Both the position numbers and the translations under genes were made by a program. A stretch of DNA of 64,000 nucleotides from NCBI RefSeq assembly GCF_016881005.1, contig NZ_JACOPV010000007.1, positions 224,771-288,770 of the forward strand, given 5' to 3'. Positions 30,182 to 40,873 of the stretch are shown piece after piece. Source of the stretch: Pseudomonas arcuscaelestis. GTDB taxonomy: Bacteria > Pseudomonadota > Gammaproteobacteria > Pseudomonadales > Pseudomonadaceae. The stretch's first letter is position 1, and each line of letters starts with the position of its first letter. Below the pieces are notes generated by a model. That model did no database searches. It was not told the DNA's origin and saw only the letters and a list, made by a program, of their open reading frames with translations.

Positions 30182-31236
30182 CAGTGTCTCTCCGGGGTGG
30201 ATGTCGGGGCAGCTGCGGCCGGAGTTGTCGTCGGTGCGGGCGCTACATCCGGTGCCTGGCCGTTGCTGGCAGGCGTCGCTGGCGCTGTGCCAGTCGCCGG
30301 AGCAGGAGGTGTGGCCGCAGCGCCGGGCTGTGCAGCATCACCACTACCCGGCAAGCCTTGACGATCCGCGGCCTCCTGAGCCATGGCAGCATCGGCTGCG
30401 CGCTGCTCGGGGGTACGGCTGTCGGTGAACACCAGTAGCAAGTAACGGCTGCGATTGAGCGCTGCAGTCGGGACAGCCCGGACAATGGCGAACGGCTGGC
30501 CGGAGTCGTGGATAACTTCCCTTACCGTGGCCACCGGATAACCGGCTGGGAAGCGTTGTCCGAGGCCGGAGCTGACCAACAGGTCGCCTTCCTTGATGTC
30601 GGCGGTGTCGGCGACATGCCGCAGTTCCAGGCGCTCGGGATTACCCGTGCCACTGGCAATTGCCCGCAAGCCATTGCGGTTCACCTGCACCGGAATGCTG
30701 TGGGTGGTGTCGGTGAGCAACAATACTCGCGCGGTATAGGGCATCAACTCGACCACCTGGCCCATCAGGCCCCGGGCATCGAGGACTGGCTGACCTAGCA
30801 CCACGCCGTCCCGCTCACCCTTGTTGATCAGGATGCGGTGCGTGAACGGGTTGGGATCGACACCGATCAGCTCGGCGACTTCGACTTTCTCATTGACCAA
30901 TGCCGAGGAGTTGAGCAGCTCGCGCAAGCGCACGTTCTGCTCGGTAAGGGCGGCGAGTTTCTGTACGCGCCCTTGCATCAGCAAGGCTTCGGTCTTGAGT
31001 TTTTCGTTTTCGGCGACCAGCTCCGTACGGCTGCCAAACTGGCTGGCGATACCCTGCCACAGGCTCTGCGGCAAGTCGGTGATGTGATAGGACTCCATCA
31101 ACACCAGGCCCATCTGGCTGCGTACGGGCTTGAGCAACGGGAAGCGCGCATCAACCACCATCAAGGTGATCGACATCACAACCAGCACGAGCAGGTGCAC
31201 GCCCAGCGAAGGGCCCTTGGCGAAAAGCGGTTTAAT
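30181..31236 (-). CDS. mreC: Rod shape-determining protein MreC
   Basis: A bitopic elongasome protein. It has a cytoplasmic N terminus, one transmembrane helix (HLLVLVVMSITLMVVDA), a coiled coil (about 68-105) and a periplasmic beta domain that activates PBP2. The C terminus has a long Ala/Pro/Thr-rich tail of about 70 residues. No ATG gives a full protein. The first standard start is a GTG at 31200, within the predicted transmembrane entry and without a ribosome-binding site. I place the start at an ATT (31236-31234), which gives IKPLFAKGPSLG as expected for the family and has GAGGAG six bases upstream. With this start the protein is 351 residues. Confidence 0.9.
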   Translation of the reverse strand: MKPLFAKGPSLGVHLLVLVVMSITLMVVDARFPLLKPVRSQMGLVLMESYHITDLPQSLWQGIASQFGSRTELVAENEKLKTEALLMQGRVQKLAALTEQNVRLRELLNSSALVNEKVEVAELIGVDPNPFTHRILINKGERDGVVLGQPVLDARGLMGQVVELMPYTARVLLLTDTTHSIPVQVNRNGLRAIASGTGNPERLELRHVADTADIKEGDLLVSSGLGQRFPAGYPVATVREVIHDSGQPFAIVRAVPTAALNRSRYLLLVFTDSRTPEQRAADAAMAQEAADRQGLPGSGDAAQPGAAATPPAPATGTAPATPASNGQAPDVAPAPTTTPAAAAPTSTPERH

Positions 31237-31344
31237 AAGCCGCTCCTCGTGGAAGACGATTCAAGAGGTCATTCATACGGCAAAGCACCGGCCTGCTTGC
31301 GGATTGACAGAAAATGACGCCCACGCGGACGTCAGCCCAGCACA

Positions 31345-31373
31345 TACAGGTAGCACTGTGGGCACTACCTGTA
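31345..31373. other. Intercistronic hairpin between mreB and mreC
   Basis: TACAGGTAG (31345-31353) pairs perfectly with CTACCTGTA (31365-31373) across an 11-base loop. No T-run follows on the minus strand. It could lower transcription or change mRNA stability from mreB into mreCD, consistent with MreB being needed in excess. Confidence 0.5.
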
Positions 31374-31402
31374 AACCGGGCGGCATGTTTACTGCAGCCA
31401 GC

Positions 31403-32643
<1,241 letters not shown>

Positions 32644-32931
32644 ATGGCGCTTGAACGCTGCGACGTGGAAAAGATCGCTCATCTGGCCCGACTGGGCCTG
32701 AATGAAGCCGATCTACCACGCACTACCGATGCCCTGAACAGTATTCTGGGACTGGTCGACCAGATGCAAGCAGTCGACACCACTGGCATTGAGCCACTGG
32801 CGCATCCGCTGGAAGCCAATCAGCGCCTGCGCGCCGATGTGGTAACAGAAAGTAACCATCGAGACAGTTACCAGGCCATCGCCCCGTCGACGGAAAACGG
32901 CCTGTACCTGGTTCCGAAAGTCATCGAGTAA
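32644..32931 (+). CDS. gatC: Aspartyl/glutamyl-tRNA amidotransferase subunit C
   Basis: The 95-residue small subunit that clamps GatA to GatB. The start [10 protein letters not shown] follows CAGGAG. Family pattern: [18 protein letters not shown] and [18 protein letters not shown]. With GatA and GatB it converts misacylated Asp-tRNA(Asn) (and in some bacteria Glu-tRNA(Gln)) to the correct aminoacyl-tRNA. Confidence 0.93.
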   Translation: MALERCDVEKIAHLARLGLNEADLPRTTDALNSILGLVDQMQAVDTTGIEPLAHPLEANQRLRADVVTESNHRDSYQAIAPSTENGLYLVPKVIE

Positions 32932-32947
32932 GGGAATAGAGCCTGCC

Positions 32948-34399
32948 ATGCATCAATTGACCCTGGCCGAGATCGCCCGCGGACTCGCCGACAAGAGCTT
33001 CTCCTCCGAAGAGCTGACCCGCACCCTGCTGGCGCGGATCAACCAGCTCGACCCGCAACTGAACAGCTTCATCAGCGTCACCGAAGAGCTGGCCATCAGC
33101 CAGGCTCGCGCGGCTGATGCCCGTCGGGCTGCTGGCGAGAACGGCCCCCTGCTGGGTGCGCCAATCGCCCACAAGGACCTGTTCTGCACCCAAGGGATCC
33201 GCACCAGCTGTGGCTCGAAGATGCTCGACAACTTCAAGGCACCCTATGACGCCACCGTCGTCAGCAAGCTGGCCGAAGCCGGCACGGTGACCCTTGGCAA
33301 GACCAACATGGACGAGTTCGCCATGGGTTCGGCCAACGAATCCAGCCACTACGGCGCGGTGAAGAACCCATGGAACCTGGAGCACGTACCGGGCGGCTCG
33401 TCCGGCGGTTCCGCCGCAGCTGTGGCTGCGCGCCTGCTGCCGGCGACCACCGGCACCGATACTGGCGGATCTATCCGACAGCCGGCTGCATTGACCAACC
33501 TCACAGGGCTGAAACCGACGTACGGTCGTGTTTCGCGCTGGGGCATGATTGCCTATGCCTCCAGTCTCGATCAGGGCGGTCCGCTTGCTCGCACTGCCGA
33601 AGACTGCGCACTGATGTTGCAAGGCATGGCCGGTTTCGACGCCAAGGACTCCACCTGCATCGATGAGCCGGTACCCGACTACAGCGCCGCCCTGAACGGC
33701 TCGCTCGAAGGCCTGCGCATCGGTTTGCCGAAGGAATACTTCGGAGCGGGCCTGGACCCACGTATTGCCGACTTGATCCAGGCCAGCGTCAAGGAACTGG
33801 AAAAGCTCGGTGCCGTGGTCAAGGAAATCAGCCTGCCAAACATGCAGCATGGGATTCCGGCCTACTACGTCATCGCCCCTGCTGAAGCCTCGTCCAACCT
33901 GTCGCGTTTCGACGGCGTGCGTTTCGGCTACCGCTGCGAGAACCCGGCTGACCTGACCGACCTGTACAAGCGCTCCCGCGGCGAAGGCTTCGGCCCCGAA
34001 GTACAACGCCGGATCATGGTCGGTGCCTATGCACTCTCGGCCGGCTACTACGACGCGTATTACCTGCAAGCGCAGAAAATCCGCCGCCTGATCAAGAACG
34101 ACTTCATGGCAGCGTTCAACGACGTCGATGTGATTCTCGGCCCGACCACGCCAAACCTGGCCTGGAAGATCGGCGCCAAGAACAACGACCCGGTTGCTGC
34201 CTACCTGGAAGACGTCTACACCATTACCGCCAACCTGGCGGGGCTGCCGGGCCTGTCGATGCCAGCCGGTTTTGTCGATGGTCTGCCGGTCGGCGTGCAG
34301 TTGCTCGCCCCGTATTTCCAGGAAGGCCGCCTGCTCAACGTCGCGCACCGCTATCAGCAAGTGACTGATTGGCACACTCGCGCACCTAACGGCTTCTGA
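32948..34399 (+). CDS. gatA: Aspartyl/glutamyl-tRNA amidotransferase subunit A
   Basis: The amidase subunit that releases ammonia from glutamine for GatB. The 483-residue protein has the amidase-signature triad Lys76 (IAHKDLF), Ser151 ([10 protein letters not shown]) and Ser175 ([11 protein letters not shown]). It follows gatC by 16 bases and precedes gatB by 11. The three genes form one operon. Confidence 0.97.
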   Translation: MHQLTLAEIARGLADKSFSSEELTRTLLARINQLDPQLNSFISVTEELAISQARAADARRAAGENGPLLGAPIAHKDLFCTQGIRTSCGSKMLDNFKAPYDATVVSKLAEAGTVTLGKTNMDEFAMGSANESSHYGAVKNPWNLEHVPGGSSGGSAAAVAARLLPATTGTDTGGSIRQPAALTNLTGLKPTYGRVSRWGMIAYASSLDQGGPLARTAEDCALMLQGMAGFDAKDSTCIDEPVPDYSAALNGSLEGLRIGLPKEYFGAGLDPRIADLIQASVKELEKLGAVVKEISLPNMQHGIPAYYVIAPAEASSNLSRFDGVRFGYRCENPADLTDLYKRSRGEGFGPEVQRRIMVGAYALSAGYYDAYYLQAQKIRRLIKNDFMAAFNDVDVILGPTTPNLAWKIGAKNNDPVAAYLEDVYTITANLAGLPGLSMPAGFVDGLPVGVQLLAPYFQEGRLLNVAHRYQQVTDWHTRAPNGF

Positions 34400-34410
34400 G
34401 GGATCACCAC

Positions 34411-35856
34411 ATGCAATGGGAAGTTGTCATCGGGCTGGAGATTCACACCCAGCTCGCCACCCAGTCGAAGATTTTCTCCGGCAGCGCCACCACCTTCGGT
34501 TCCGAGCCGAACACCCAGGCCAGCCTGATCGACCTGGGCATGCCCGGCGTGCTGCCGGTACTCAACCAGGAAGCCGTGCGCATGGCCTGCATGTTCGGTC
34601 TGGCGATTGACGCCGAGATCGGTCATCACAACGTCTTCGCACGCAAGAACTACTTCTATCCTGACTTGCCCAAGGGCTACCAGATCAGCCAGATGGAACT
34701 GCCGATTGTCGGCAAGGGCCACCTGGACATCGCCCTTGAAGACGGCACCGTCAAGCGTATCGGCATAACCCGCGCGCACCTCGAAGAAGATGCGGGCAAA
34801 AGCCTGCACGAAGACTTCAGCGGTGCCACCGGTATTGATCTGAACCGTGCCGGCACCCCACTGCTGGAAATCGTTTCCGAACCGGAAATGAGCAGTGCCA
34901 AGGAAGCGGTCGCCTACGTCAAGGCTATCCACGCACTGGTCCGCTACCTGGGCATCTGCGACGGCAACATGGCCGAAGGCTCGCTGCGCTGCGACTGCAA
35001 CGTCTCGATCCGACCAAAAGGTCAGGTTGAATTCGGCACCCGCTGCGAGATCAAGAACGTCAACTCGTTCCGCTTCATCGAGCGCGCGATCAACAGCGAA
35101 ATCCAGCGCCAGATCGAACTGATTGAAGATGGCGGCAAAGTCGTCCAGGAAACCCGTCTGTACGATCCGAACAAGGACGAGACGCGCTCCATGCGCAGCA
35201 AGGAGGAAGCCAACGACTACCGTTACTTCCCCGATCCGGACTTGCTGCCAGTGGTCATCGAGGGTGCCTTCCTCGACAGCATTCGCGCCACCCTTCCAGA
35301 ACTGCCACCGCAGAAGCGCGAGCGCTTCCAGAGCCAGTTCGGCCTATCGGCCTACGACGCCAACGTGCTGGCTTCGAGCCGCGAACAAGCCGACTACTTC
35401 GAACAGGTAGTGTCGGTATGCGGCGACGCCAAACTGGCCGCCAACTGGGTCATGGTCGAGCTGGGCAGCCTGCTCAACAAACTTGGCCTGGAAATCGACC
35501 AGGCACCGGTCACTGCTGCGCAGTTGGGCGGCATGCTGCAGCGTATTCTCGACAACACCATCAGCGGCAAGATTGCCAAGGTCGTATTCGAGAAGATGGC
35601 GGCTGGTGAAGGTGATGCTGACCAGATCATCGAGGCCGAAGGCCTCAAGCAAGTGACTGACAGCGGTGCAATCGAGAAAGTGCTGGATGAAATGCTCGCC
35701 GCCAATGCCGAGCAGGTCGAACAGTACCGTGCCGCCGATGAAGCCAAGCGCGGCAAGATGTTCGGCTTCTTCGTCGGTCAGGCCATGAAAGCTTCCAAAG
35801 GCAAGGCCAACCCGCAGCAAGTGAACCAATTGCTCAAAAACAAGCTCGAAGGGTAA
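34411..35856 (+). CDS. gatB: Aspartyl/glutamyl-tRNA amidotransferase subunit B
   Basis: The tRNA-binding kinase/transamidase subunit, 481 residues. Visible family motifs are [19 protein letters not shown] (about 5-23), [20 protein letters not shown] and [13 protein letters not shown]. The C-terminal YqeY-like domain (about 330-481) ends [15 protein letters not shown]. The last gene of gatCAB. Confidence 0.97.
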   Translation: MQWEVVIGLEIHTQLATQSKIFSGSATTFGSEPNTQASLIDLGMPGVLPVLNQEAVRMACMFGLAIDAEIGHHNVFARKNYFYPDLPKGYQISQMELPIVGKGHLDIALEDGTVKRIGITRAHLEEDAGKSLHEDFSGATGIDLNRAGTPLLEIVSEPEMSSAKEAVAYVKAIHALVRYLGICDGNMAEGSLRCDCNVSIRPKGQVEFGTRCEIKNVNSFRFIERAINSEIQRQIELIEDGGKVVQETRLYDPNKDETRSMRSKEEANDYRYFPDPDLLPVVIEGAFLDSIRATLPELPPQKRERFQSQFGLSAYDANVLASSREQADYFEQVVSVCGDAKLAANWVMVELGSLLNKLGLEIDQAPVTAAQLGGMLQRILDNTISGKIAKVVFEKMAAGEGDADQIIEAEGLKQVTDSGAIEKVLDEMLAANAEQVEQYRAADEAKRGKMFGFFVGQAMKASKGKANPQQVNQLLKNKLEG

Positions 35857-35871
35857 TTCGCGTCACCTGCT

Positions 35872-35923
35872 TTTCGCCGACACACCGGCTCCCACGCAGT
35901 AGGAGCTGGTGTGCGCCGCGAAA
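35872..35923. repeat. Imperfect inverted repeat (REP-like) after gatB
   Basis: An arm at 35872-35892 (containing CACACCGGCTCC) is mirrored by 35902-35923 (containing GGAGCTGGTGTG) with two mismatches across a 9-base loop. Its ends, TTTCGC and GCGAAA, match the tetranucleotide edges of Pseudomonas REPs. It lies between gatB and the RlpA-like gene. Confidence 0.5.
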
Positions 35924-35948
35924 GCCACCCCACGGAGCATCTGCACAC

Positions 35949-36320
35949 ATGTGGCGTCCTCTCAGCGCATTCGCGCTTTTTGCCCTGCTGGCCGGCTGTG
36001 CCAGCCACGATATTGATCCTCGCGGTTACGACAAATCCGGCACTGCCTCCTACTACGGCTCCCGCCATCATGGCAAACGTACTGCCAGTGGCGAGCCCTT
36101 CAATCAAAATGCCATGACCGCTGCCCACCGCAGCTTGCCATTTGGCACCCAGGTCAAGGTCACCAATCTCAACAACGACCGTAGCGTAGTTGTGCGCATC
36201 AATGACCGTGGTCCCCACACCCGCGGCCGATTGATTGACCTGTCACGGGCTGCCGCAGAAAAACTGGGCATGATCCGTAGCGGAACAGCGCGTGTACGGG
36301 TACAAAGTCTCAGCGACTGA
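35949..36320 (+). CDS. Small RlpA-like lipoprotein (double-psi beta-barrel)
   Basis: A 123-residue predicted lipoprotein. The lipobox is LAGC with Cys17 and Ala at +2, which favours the outer membrane. The mature part is a single double-psi beta-barrel of RlpA type: [36 protein letters not shown] and [16 protein letters not shown]. RlpA in P. aeruginosa is a septal lytic transglycosylase acting on denuded glycan. This protein lacks the SPOR domain that targets RlpA to the septum, so it may be a different, non-septal enzyme. Followed closely by the exchanger gene. Confidence 0.85.
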   Translation: MWRPLSAFALFALLAGCASHDIDPRGYDKSGTASYYGSRHHGKRTASGEPFNQNAMTAAHRSLPFGTQVKVTNLNNDRSVVVRINDRGPHTRGRLIDLSRAAAEKLGMIRSGTARVRVQSLSD

Positions 36321-36340
36321 CCCTGTTACGGAGCACGATC

Positions 36341-37426
36341 ATTTTCGACCTGGCCGCCTTACCCACCTTCAGCCTGCTGCAACTGGCGGTAGGCTTGCTG
36401 TTGCTCATCACCGGCGCCGAACTGCTGGTACGTTCGGCCCTGCGCCTTGCCGCCAGCCTGCAGGTTCGCCCACTGATCATCGGTTTGAGCCTGGTAGCCT
36501 TCGGCAGCAGCGCACCGCAGCTGACCGTCAGCCTGCAGGCAGCCTACACCGGCGCCCCAGACGTGGCGGTGGGTAGCGTAATCGGCAGCAATATTTTCAA
36601 TATCCTGGTCATCCTCGGCCTCGCAGCCCTGATCATCCCACTGCGGGTCTCGCGCCAACTGGTGCGCCTGGATATCCCGCTGATGATCGGCGCCAGCCTG
36701 CTGGTCTATCTGCTGGCACTCAATGAATTGCTTGGCCGACTCGAAGGTATGCTGCTGTTGATGGCCTTGGTCGCCTATCTGGCGGTCCTCTGGCATCAGT
36801 CGCGTCACTATGCCCGCACCTTCCCTGCCCCCGGCCCACGCCCGCAGCAAGGCGGCGGTTTTTGGCTTACCAGCCTGTTGCTGATGCTTGCCGGGTTGGG
36901 CTTATTGAGTGTGGCCGGTCATTTGCTGCTGGAGGCCGCTGTTGAGGTTGCCAGCGACCTGGGGCTGTCTGAACGGGTAATCGGCCTGACAGTCGTTGCG
37001 GTTTGCACTTCCCTGCCGGAACTGGCCACCTCGCTGATTGCTGCACTGCGCGGCGAGCGGGAAATTGCCGTGGGCAACGTGATTGGCAGCAACTTGTTCA
37101 ACCTGCTGGGGGTGCTCGGGCTGACCGCCCTGCTAGCACCTGAGCCGCTGTCGATCTCACCCAACGCCCTGGATTTCGACTTGCCGGTAATGCTTGGCGT
37201 CGCCGCCTTGAGCCTGCCGGTGTTCTACTCGGGCTATCGCGTGACCCGCGCCGAAGGTCTGGTGTTTCTTGGCTTGTACCTGGCTTATGGTTTGCACGTG
37301 GTGGCCTTCACCACCGGCATGCCATTGGCCACCCGCCTGGAAAAACTGATGCTGTTCTATGCGCTGCCAGCACTGGGCGCGCTCTTGCTGTATACCACCC
37401 TGCGCGCCTGGCGCCGCCAACACTAA
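36341..37426 (+). CDS. Sodium/calcium exchanger family protein (YrbG/CaCA type)
   Basis: A polytopic CaCA antiporter with two repeats. The alpha-repeat motifs are VAFGSSAPQLTVSLQAAYTG (about 54-73) with GSVIGSNIFNILVILG, and CTSLPELATSLIAALRGERE with GNVIGSNLFNLLGVLG. In the first repeat the usual TSxPE acidic residue is replaced by Gln (SSAPQ), while the second keeps CTSLPE. The frame is open from 36281 but contains no ATG or GTG before the first helix. TTG at 36395 would cut that helix. An ATT at 36341 has GGAG (36330-36333) seven bases upstream, so I use it, giving 361 residues. A CTG at 36323 is an alternative. Confidence 0.8.
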   Translation: MFDLAALPTFSLLQLAVGLLLLITGAELLVRSALRLAASLQVRPLIIGLSLVAFGSSAPQLTVSLQAAYTGAPDVAVGSVIGSNIFNILVILGLAALIIPLRVSRQLVRLDIPLMIGASLLVYLLALNELLGRLEGMLLLMALVAYLAVLWHQSRHYARTFPAPGPRPQQGGGFWLTSLLLMLAGLGLLSVAGHLLLEAAVEVASDLGLSERVIGLTVVAVCTSLPELATSLIAALRGEREIAVGNVIGSNLFNLLGVLGLTALLAPEPLSISPNALDFDLPVMLGVAALSLPVFYSGYRVTRAEGLVFLGLYLAYGLHVVAFTTGMPLATRLEKLMLFYALPALGALLLYTTLRAWRRQH

Positions 37427-37436
37427 GGAAAACAAC

Positions 37437-37814
37437 ATGGGCGACAACACCAAAACCGGCGAGCAGGTCCGCCGCCAAGTCATGGGCGACACCTTTGTCG
37501 ACCGTGCACTGGGAAATGCCACAGCGTTCACTCAGCCGCTACAGGACTTCGTCAACGAACATGCCTGGGGCAGTGTTTGGAGCCGTGAAGGATTGCCATT
37601 GAAAACACGCAGCCTGATTACCCTCGCCGCGCTGACGGCACTCAAATGCCCACAGGAACTCAAGGGCCACGTGCGCGGCGCCTTGAACAATGGCTGCAGT
37701 GTCGAAGAGATTCGAGAAGCACTGTTGCATTGCGCAGTGTATGCCGGTGTGCCGGCGGCAATCGACGCGTTTCGCGCCGCCCAGGAAGTGATCGATAGCT
37801 ACCAGAACAGCTGA
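37437..37814 (+). CDS. Carboxymuconolactone decarboxylase family protein
   Basis: A 125-residue CMD-family protein starting at MGDNTKTGEQ. The frame is open upstream to 37359 inside the exchanger gene, but homology begins here. Pattern: SLITLAALTALKCPQELKGH, then ALNNGCSVEEIREALLHCAV, as in PcaC-like proteins. The AhpD CxxC pair is absent; single cysteines remain. It may be a decarboxylase or gamma-carboxymuconolactone-like enzyme, but no pca gene is nearby, so the substrate is unknown. It lies 10 bases after the exchanger gene. Confidence 0.82.
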   Translation: MGDNTKTGEQVRRQVMGDTFVDRALGNATAFTQPLQDFVNEHAWGSVWSREGLPLKTRSLITLAALTALKCPQELKGHVRGALNNGCSVEEIREALLHCAVYAGVPAAIDAFRAAQEVIDSYQNS

Positions 37815-37838
37815 TCGATCACCCCCAGGCACGGGCCG

Positions 37839-39212
37839 TCAGTCGGCAGCGACGGCGGCCTTGTGGCCTTTTTTCTTCAACCAGAAAGCCACGCCCAGCA
37901 CAGCCAGCCAGGCTGGAATCAGCAACACCGAAATACGGATGCCCGGGGTCAAGTACATGATGACCAGAATCAGGGCCAGGAAACCCAGGCACACATAGTT
38001 GGTCAGCGGATAGCCCCAGCTTTTGTAGAACGTCGTCTGGCCTGCAGCCTGCTTGGCGCGACGGAACTTCAAGTGGGTAATGCTGATAATGCCCCAGTTG
38101 ATTACCAGCGATGACACCACCAACGCCATCAGTAAGCCAAAGGCTTCAGCCGGCATAAGGTAGTTGATTACCACACACAAGCCAGTCGCCAGCGCCGAAA
38201 TCCCCAAGGCCGCCAACGGTACGCCCCTGGCATTGACCTTGAGCAGACGCTTGGGTGCATCACCCTGCACAGCCAGGCCGAAGAGCATGCGGCTGTTGCA
38301 GTACACACAACTGTTGTAAACCGAAAGCGCCGCGGTCAACACCACCATGTTGAGGATGGTGGCAACAACGTTGCTGTCCAAGGCATGAAAAATCATCACG
38401 AAGGGACTGCCGCCCTGCACTACTTTCTGCCACGGATACAGCGCCAACAGCACTGCCAGGGCACCAATGTAGAAAATCAGGATGCGATAGATAACCTGGT
38501 TAGTCGCGCGGGGAATGCTGTGCTTGGGATTGTCGGCTTCAGCGGCAGTGATGCCCACCAGCTCCAGGCCACCGAAGGAAAACATGATCACGGCCAGGGC
38601 CATCATCAGGCCGCCGACGCCATTGGGGAAAAAGCCGCCGTGCTGCCACAGGTTGGCAACGCTGGCGTCAGGCCCACCGGTACCACTGATCAGCAGGTAA
38701 CCACCAAAGGCAATCATGCTGACGATGGCCACAACTTTGATCAGGGCGAACCAGAACTCCATCTCACCAAAGACTTTCACTTGGCTGAGATTGATCAGGT
38801 TGATTATCGCGAAGAAAATGGCTGCGGTGGCCCAGGTCGGAAAACCCGGCCACCAATACTGGATGTAGATACCCACGGCGGTGAGTTCGGCCATGCCTAC
38901 CAGTACGTAGAGCACCCAGTAGTTCCAACCGGACATGAACCCGGCGAACTCGCTCCAGTAGCGATGGGCAAAGTGGCTGAAGGTGCCGGAAACCGGCTCT
39001 TCGACCACCATCTCACCCAACTGGCGCATGATGAAAAAGGCAATCACACCGGCAATGGCATAACCGAGCAATACCGAAGGGCCGGCCAGCTGGATTGTTT
39101 GCGCAATCCCAAGAAACAGGCCGGTGCCGATAGCGCCCCCCAGCGCAATCAACTGGATGTGGCGGTTTTTCAGCCCCCGGTGCAGCCGTTCTGGGGTGAT
39201 CTCGTCTTGCAT
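37839..39212 (-). CDS. aroP: Aromatic amino acid permease, AroP-type
   Basis: A 457-residue amino acid/polyamine/organocation (APC) permease with about 12 hydrophobic helices. It follows E. coli AroP along its whole length, for example GLKNRHIQLIALGGAIGTGLF (N terminus), FGGLELVGITAAEADNP and VVLTAALSVYNSCVYCNSRM. Uptake of Phe, Tyr and Trp by proton symport is inferred from this. It converges with the CMD gene and is divergent from nothing on its left; the AEC gene lies upstream on the same strand. Confidence 0.9.
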   Translation of the reverse strand: MQDEITPERLHRGLKNRHIQLIALGGAIGTGLFLGIAQTIQLAGPSVLLGYAIAGVIAFFIMRQLGEMVVEEPVSGTFSHFAHRYWSEFAGFMSGWNYWVLYVLVGMAELTAVGIYIQYWWPGFPTWATAAIFFAIINLINLSQVKVFGEMEFWFALIKVVAIVSMIAFGGYLLISGTGGPDASVANLWQHGGFFPNGVGGLMMALAVIMFSFGGLELVGITAAEADNPKHSIPRATNQVIYRILIFYIGALAVLLALYPWQKVVQGGSPFVMIFHALDSNVVATILNMVVLTAALSVYNSCVYCNSRMLFGLAVQGDAPKRLLKVNARGVPLAALGISALATGLCVVINYLMPAEAFGLLMALVVSSLVINWGIISITHLKFRRAKQAAGQTTFYKSWGYPLTNYVCLGFLALILVIMYLTPGIRISVLLIPAWLAVLGVAFWLKKKGHKAAVAAD

Positions 39213-39263
39213 GAAGTGTCCTCGAAGGTAAGAGGCAGTATTGGAATTATTTTTTTACAGAAT

Positions 39264-40205
39264 CTAGATCCAGCCGCCCCACTGCAAGAAAAAGATGCCG
39301 ATATTGGTGCTAATCGCCGCCATCAGCGTAGTTATCACGATGATCGCCGCAGCCAGTTGATGGTTGCCATTGCTGGATCGGGCCATCACATAGCTTGCCG
39401 CTGCTGTGGGACTGCCGAAATAGAGGAATAAAATACCCAGTTCGGCGCCACGAAAACCACAGAGAAAGGCACCCACGGTGGCCAGTAATGGTAGCCAGAC
39501 CATTTTCAACAGACTGACACTCACCGCCAACCCGCCACTTTGACGCAGGGACGTCAGCGACAAAGTGCCACCGATGCAAATCAGTGCCAGCGGCAAGGTC
39601 ATTTGTGCAAGGTAATCGCTTGAGGTCAGCAGCCAGTTAGGCAGTGCAACCTGCCCATAAGCGAGCACAGCCGCGAGCAGCACACTGATGATCAGTGGAT
39701 TGCGCAGAATGCTTTTGCAAATACTCCAGGGGTCGGACTTGGCGCTGGGGCTGTACACCGCAAGCACCACCACCGATAACGAGTTGTAGAGCAAGATAAC
39801 CAGGCCAGCGAGAACAGCGCCGAGTGAAATGCCGTAGTCGCCATACATACTCCCCGCTAGCGCCAGGCCGATCACCCCGTTGTTGCCACGAAACGCGCCT
39901 TGGGTGTAGATCCCGCGGTCTTCCCGCGGGCAACGCCAGATTGCCATGCCCCAGGCCAGGCCAAAGCCGATCAGGGTAGCGGCGGCAAAATAGAGCAGTA
40001 ATTGCGGCTGTACTGCCGTGCTCAGGTCGGCGTGATAAATCCCCAAGAACAATAGCGCCGGCATACATACGTTGAACACCAGTGCCGAAGCGGTGTGGAT
40101 AAAGCCGTCGTTGATTGCATGGATACGTTTGAGCAGCACGCCCATGAACAGCATGGCAAACACGGGTGCCGTGATGTTCAGCGTCTGGAGGAAAAGGGCG
40201 AGCAT
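39264..40205 (-). CDS. AEC-family transporter
   Basis: A 313-residue membrane protein of the auxin efflux carrier family with about ten hydrophobic helices. It starts at the ATG at 40205 (MLALFLQTLN); a TTG two codons earlier is less likely. Visible patterns include NITAPVFAMLFMGVLLKR and the central FRGNNGVIGLALAGSMYGDY. Bacterial AEC proteins export or exchange organic acids such as malate or malonate; the substrate is unknown here. It lies between roxR and aroP. Confidence 0.82.
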   Translation of the reverse strand: MLALFLQTLNITAPVFAMLFMGVLLKRIHAINDGFIHTASALVFNVCMPALLFLGIYHADLSTAVQPQLLLYFAAATLIGFGLAWGMAIWRCPREDRGIYTQGAFRGNNGVIGLALAGSMYGDYGISLGAVLAGLVILLYNSLSVVVLAVYSPSAKSDPWSICKSILRNPLIISVLLAAVLAYGQVALPNWLLTSSDYLAQMTLPLALICIGGTLSLTSLRQSGGLAVSVSLLKMVWLPLLATVGAFLCGFRGAELGILFLYFGSPTAAASYVMARSSNGNHQLAAAIIVITTLMAAISTNIGIFFLQWGGWI

Positions 40206-40268
40206 GCGCAAGGATTCCGTTGACTGTCGTTAGGCGGCTAATGATACGCCAGCAACAAAGCCACGCAA

Positions 40269-40288
40269 TCGCAGGGCAAGCCCACACT
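40269..40288. repeat. REP-like core
   Basis: TCGCAGGGCAAGCCCACACT (40269-40288) matches the Pseudomonas REP core form, in the gap between the AEC gene and roxR. Confidence 0.5.
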
Positions 40289-40312
40289 CATCGGGGCAGC
40301 CGATAACCAGTC

Positions 40313-40873
40313 TCAGCGCCGAACCGGACGCTTCTGCAGTTTGCGCTGCAAGGTACGTCGATGCATGCCCAGGGCACGTGCCGTGGCAGAGATATTGCCT
40401 TCGTGTTCGGTCAACACGCGCTGAATATGCTCCCACTGCAGACGGTCTACCGACATCGGGTTTTCCGGCACCAGGCTGTCAAGATCTGCGTGGGTGGACA
40501 ACAAGGCCGCCAGTACATCGTCGGCATCAGCCGGTTTGCACAGGTAGTTGCAGGCGCCGCGCTTGATGGCTTCTACCGCCGTAGCGATGCTCGAGTAACC
40601 GGTGAGGATCACCACGCGCATTTCCGGGTCGAGCTCAAGCAGTTTGGGCAACAACACCAGGCCCGAGTCGCCATCCATCTTCAAGTCCAGGGCGGCGTAG
40701 TCCGGTACATCCTGCTGGGCCAGCAACAATCCCTCTTCAGCGGAACCCGCCGTGCTCACGCGAAAACCTCGGCGGCTCATGGCCCGCGCCATGACTCGAG
40801 TAAAGGTGGCGTCGTCGTCTACCAGCAACAAGTGCGGGAGCTCTTCGCCTTCAACCTGGATTTCATCACTCAT
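40313..40873 (-). CDS. roxR: Redox response regulator RoxR (RegA/PrrA type)
   Basis: A 186-residue response regulator. The receiver domain has the acidic pocket at 19-21 (DDD), the phosphoacceptor Asp63 in ALDLKMDGDSG, then VVILTGYSS and LCKPAD. The C-terminal Fis-type helix-turn-helix is GNISATARALGMHRRTLQRK, almost identical to RegA/PrrA/ActR. In P. putida RoxSR controls terminal oxidases and redox balance. The ATG overlaps the roxS stop by one base (TGATG). Confidence 0.94.
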   Translation of the reverse strand: MSDEIQVEGEELPHLLLVDDDATFTRVMARAMSRRGFRVSTAGSAEEGLLLAQQDVPDYAALDLKMDGDSGLVLLPKLLELDPEMRVVILTGYSSIATAVEAIKRGACNYLCKPADADDVLAALLSTHADLDSLVPENPMSVDRLQWEHIQRVLTEHEGNISATARALGMHRRTLQRKLQKRPVRR

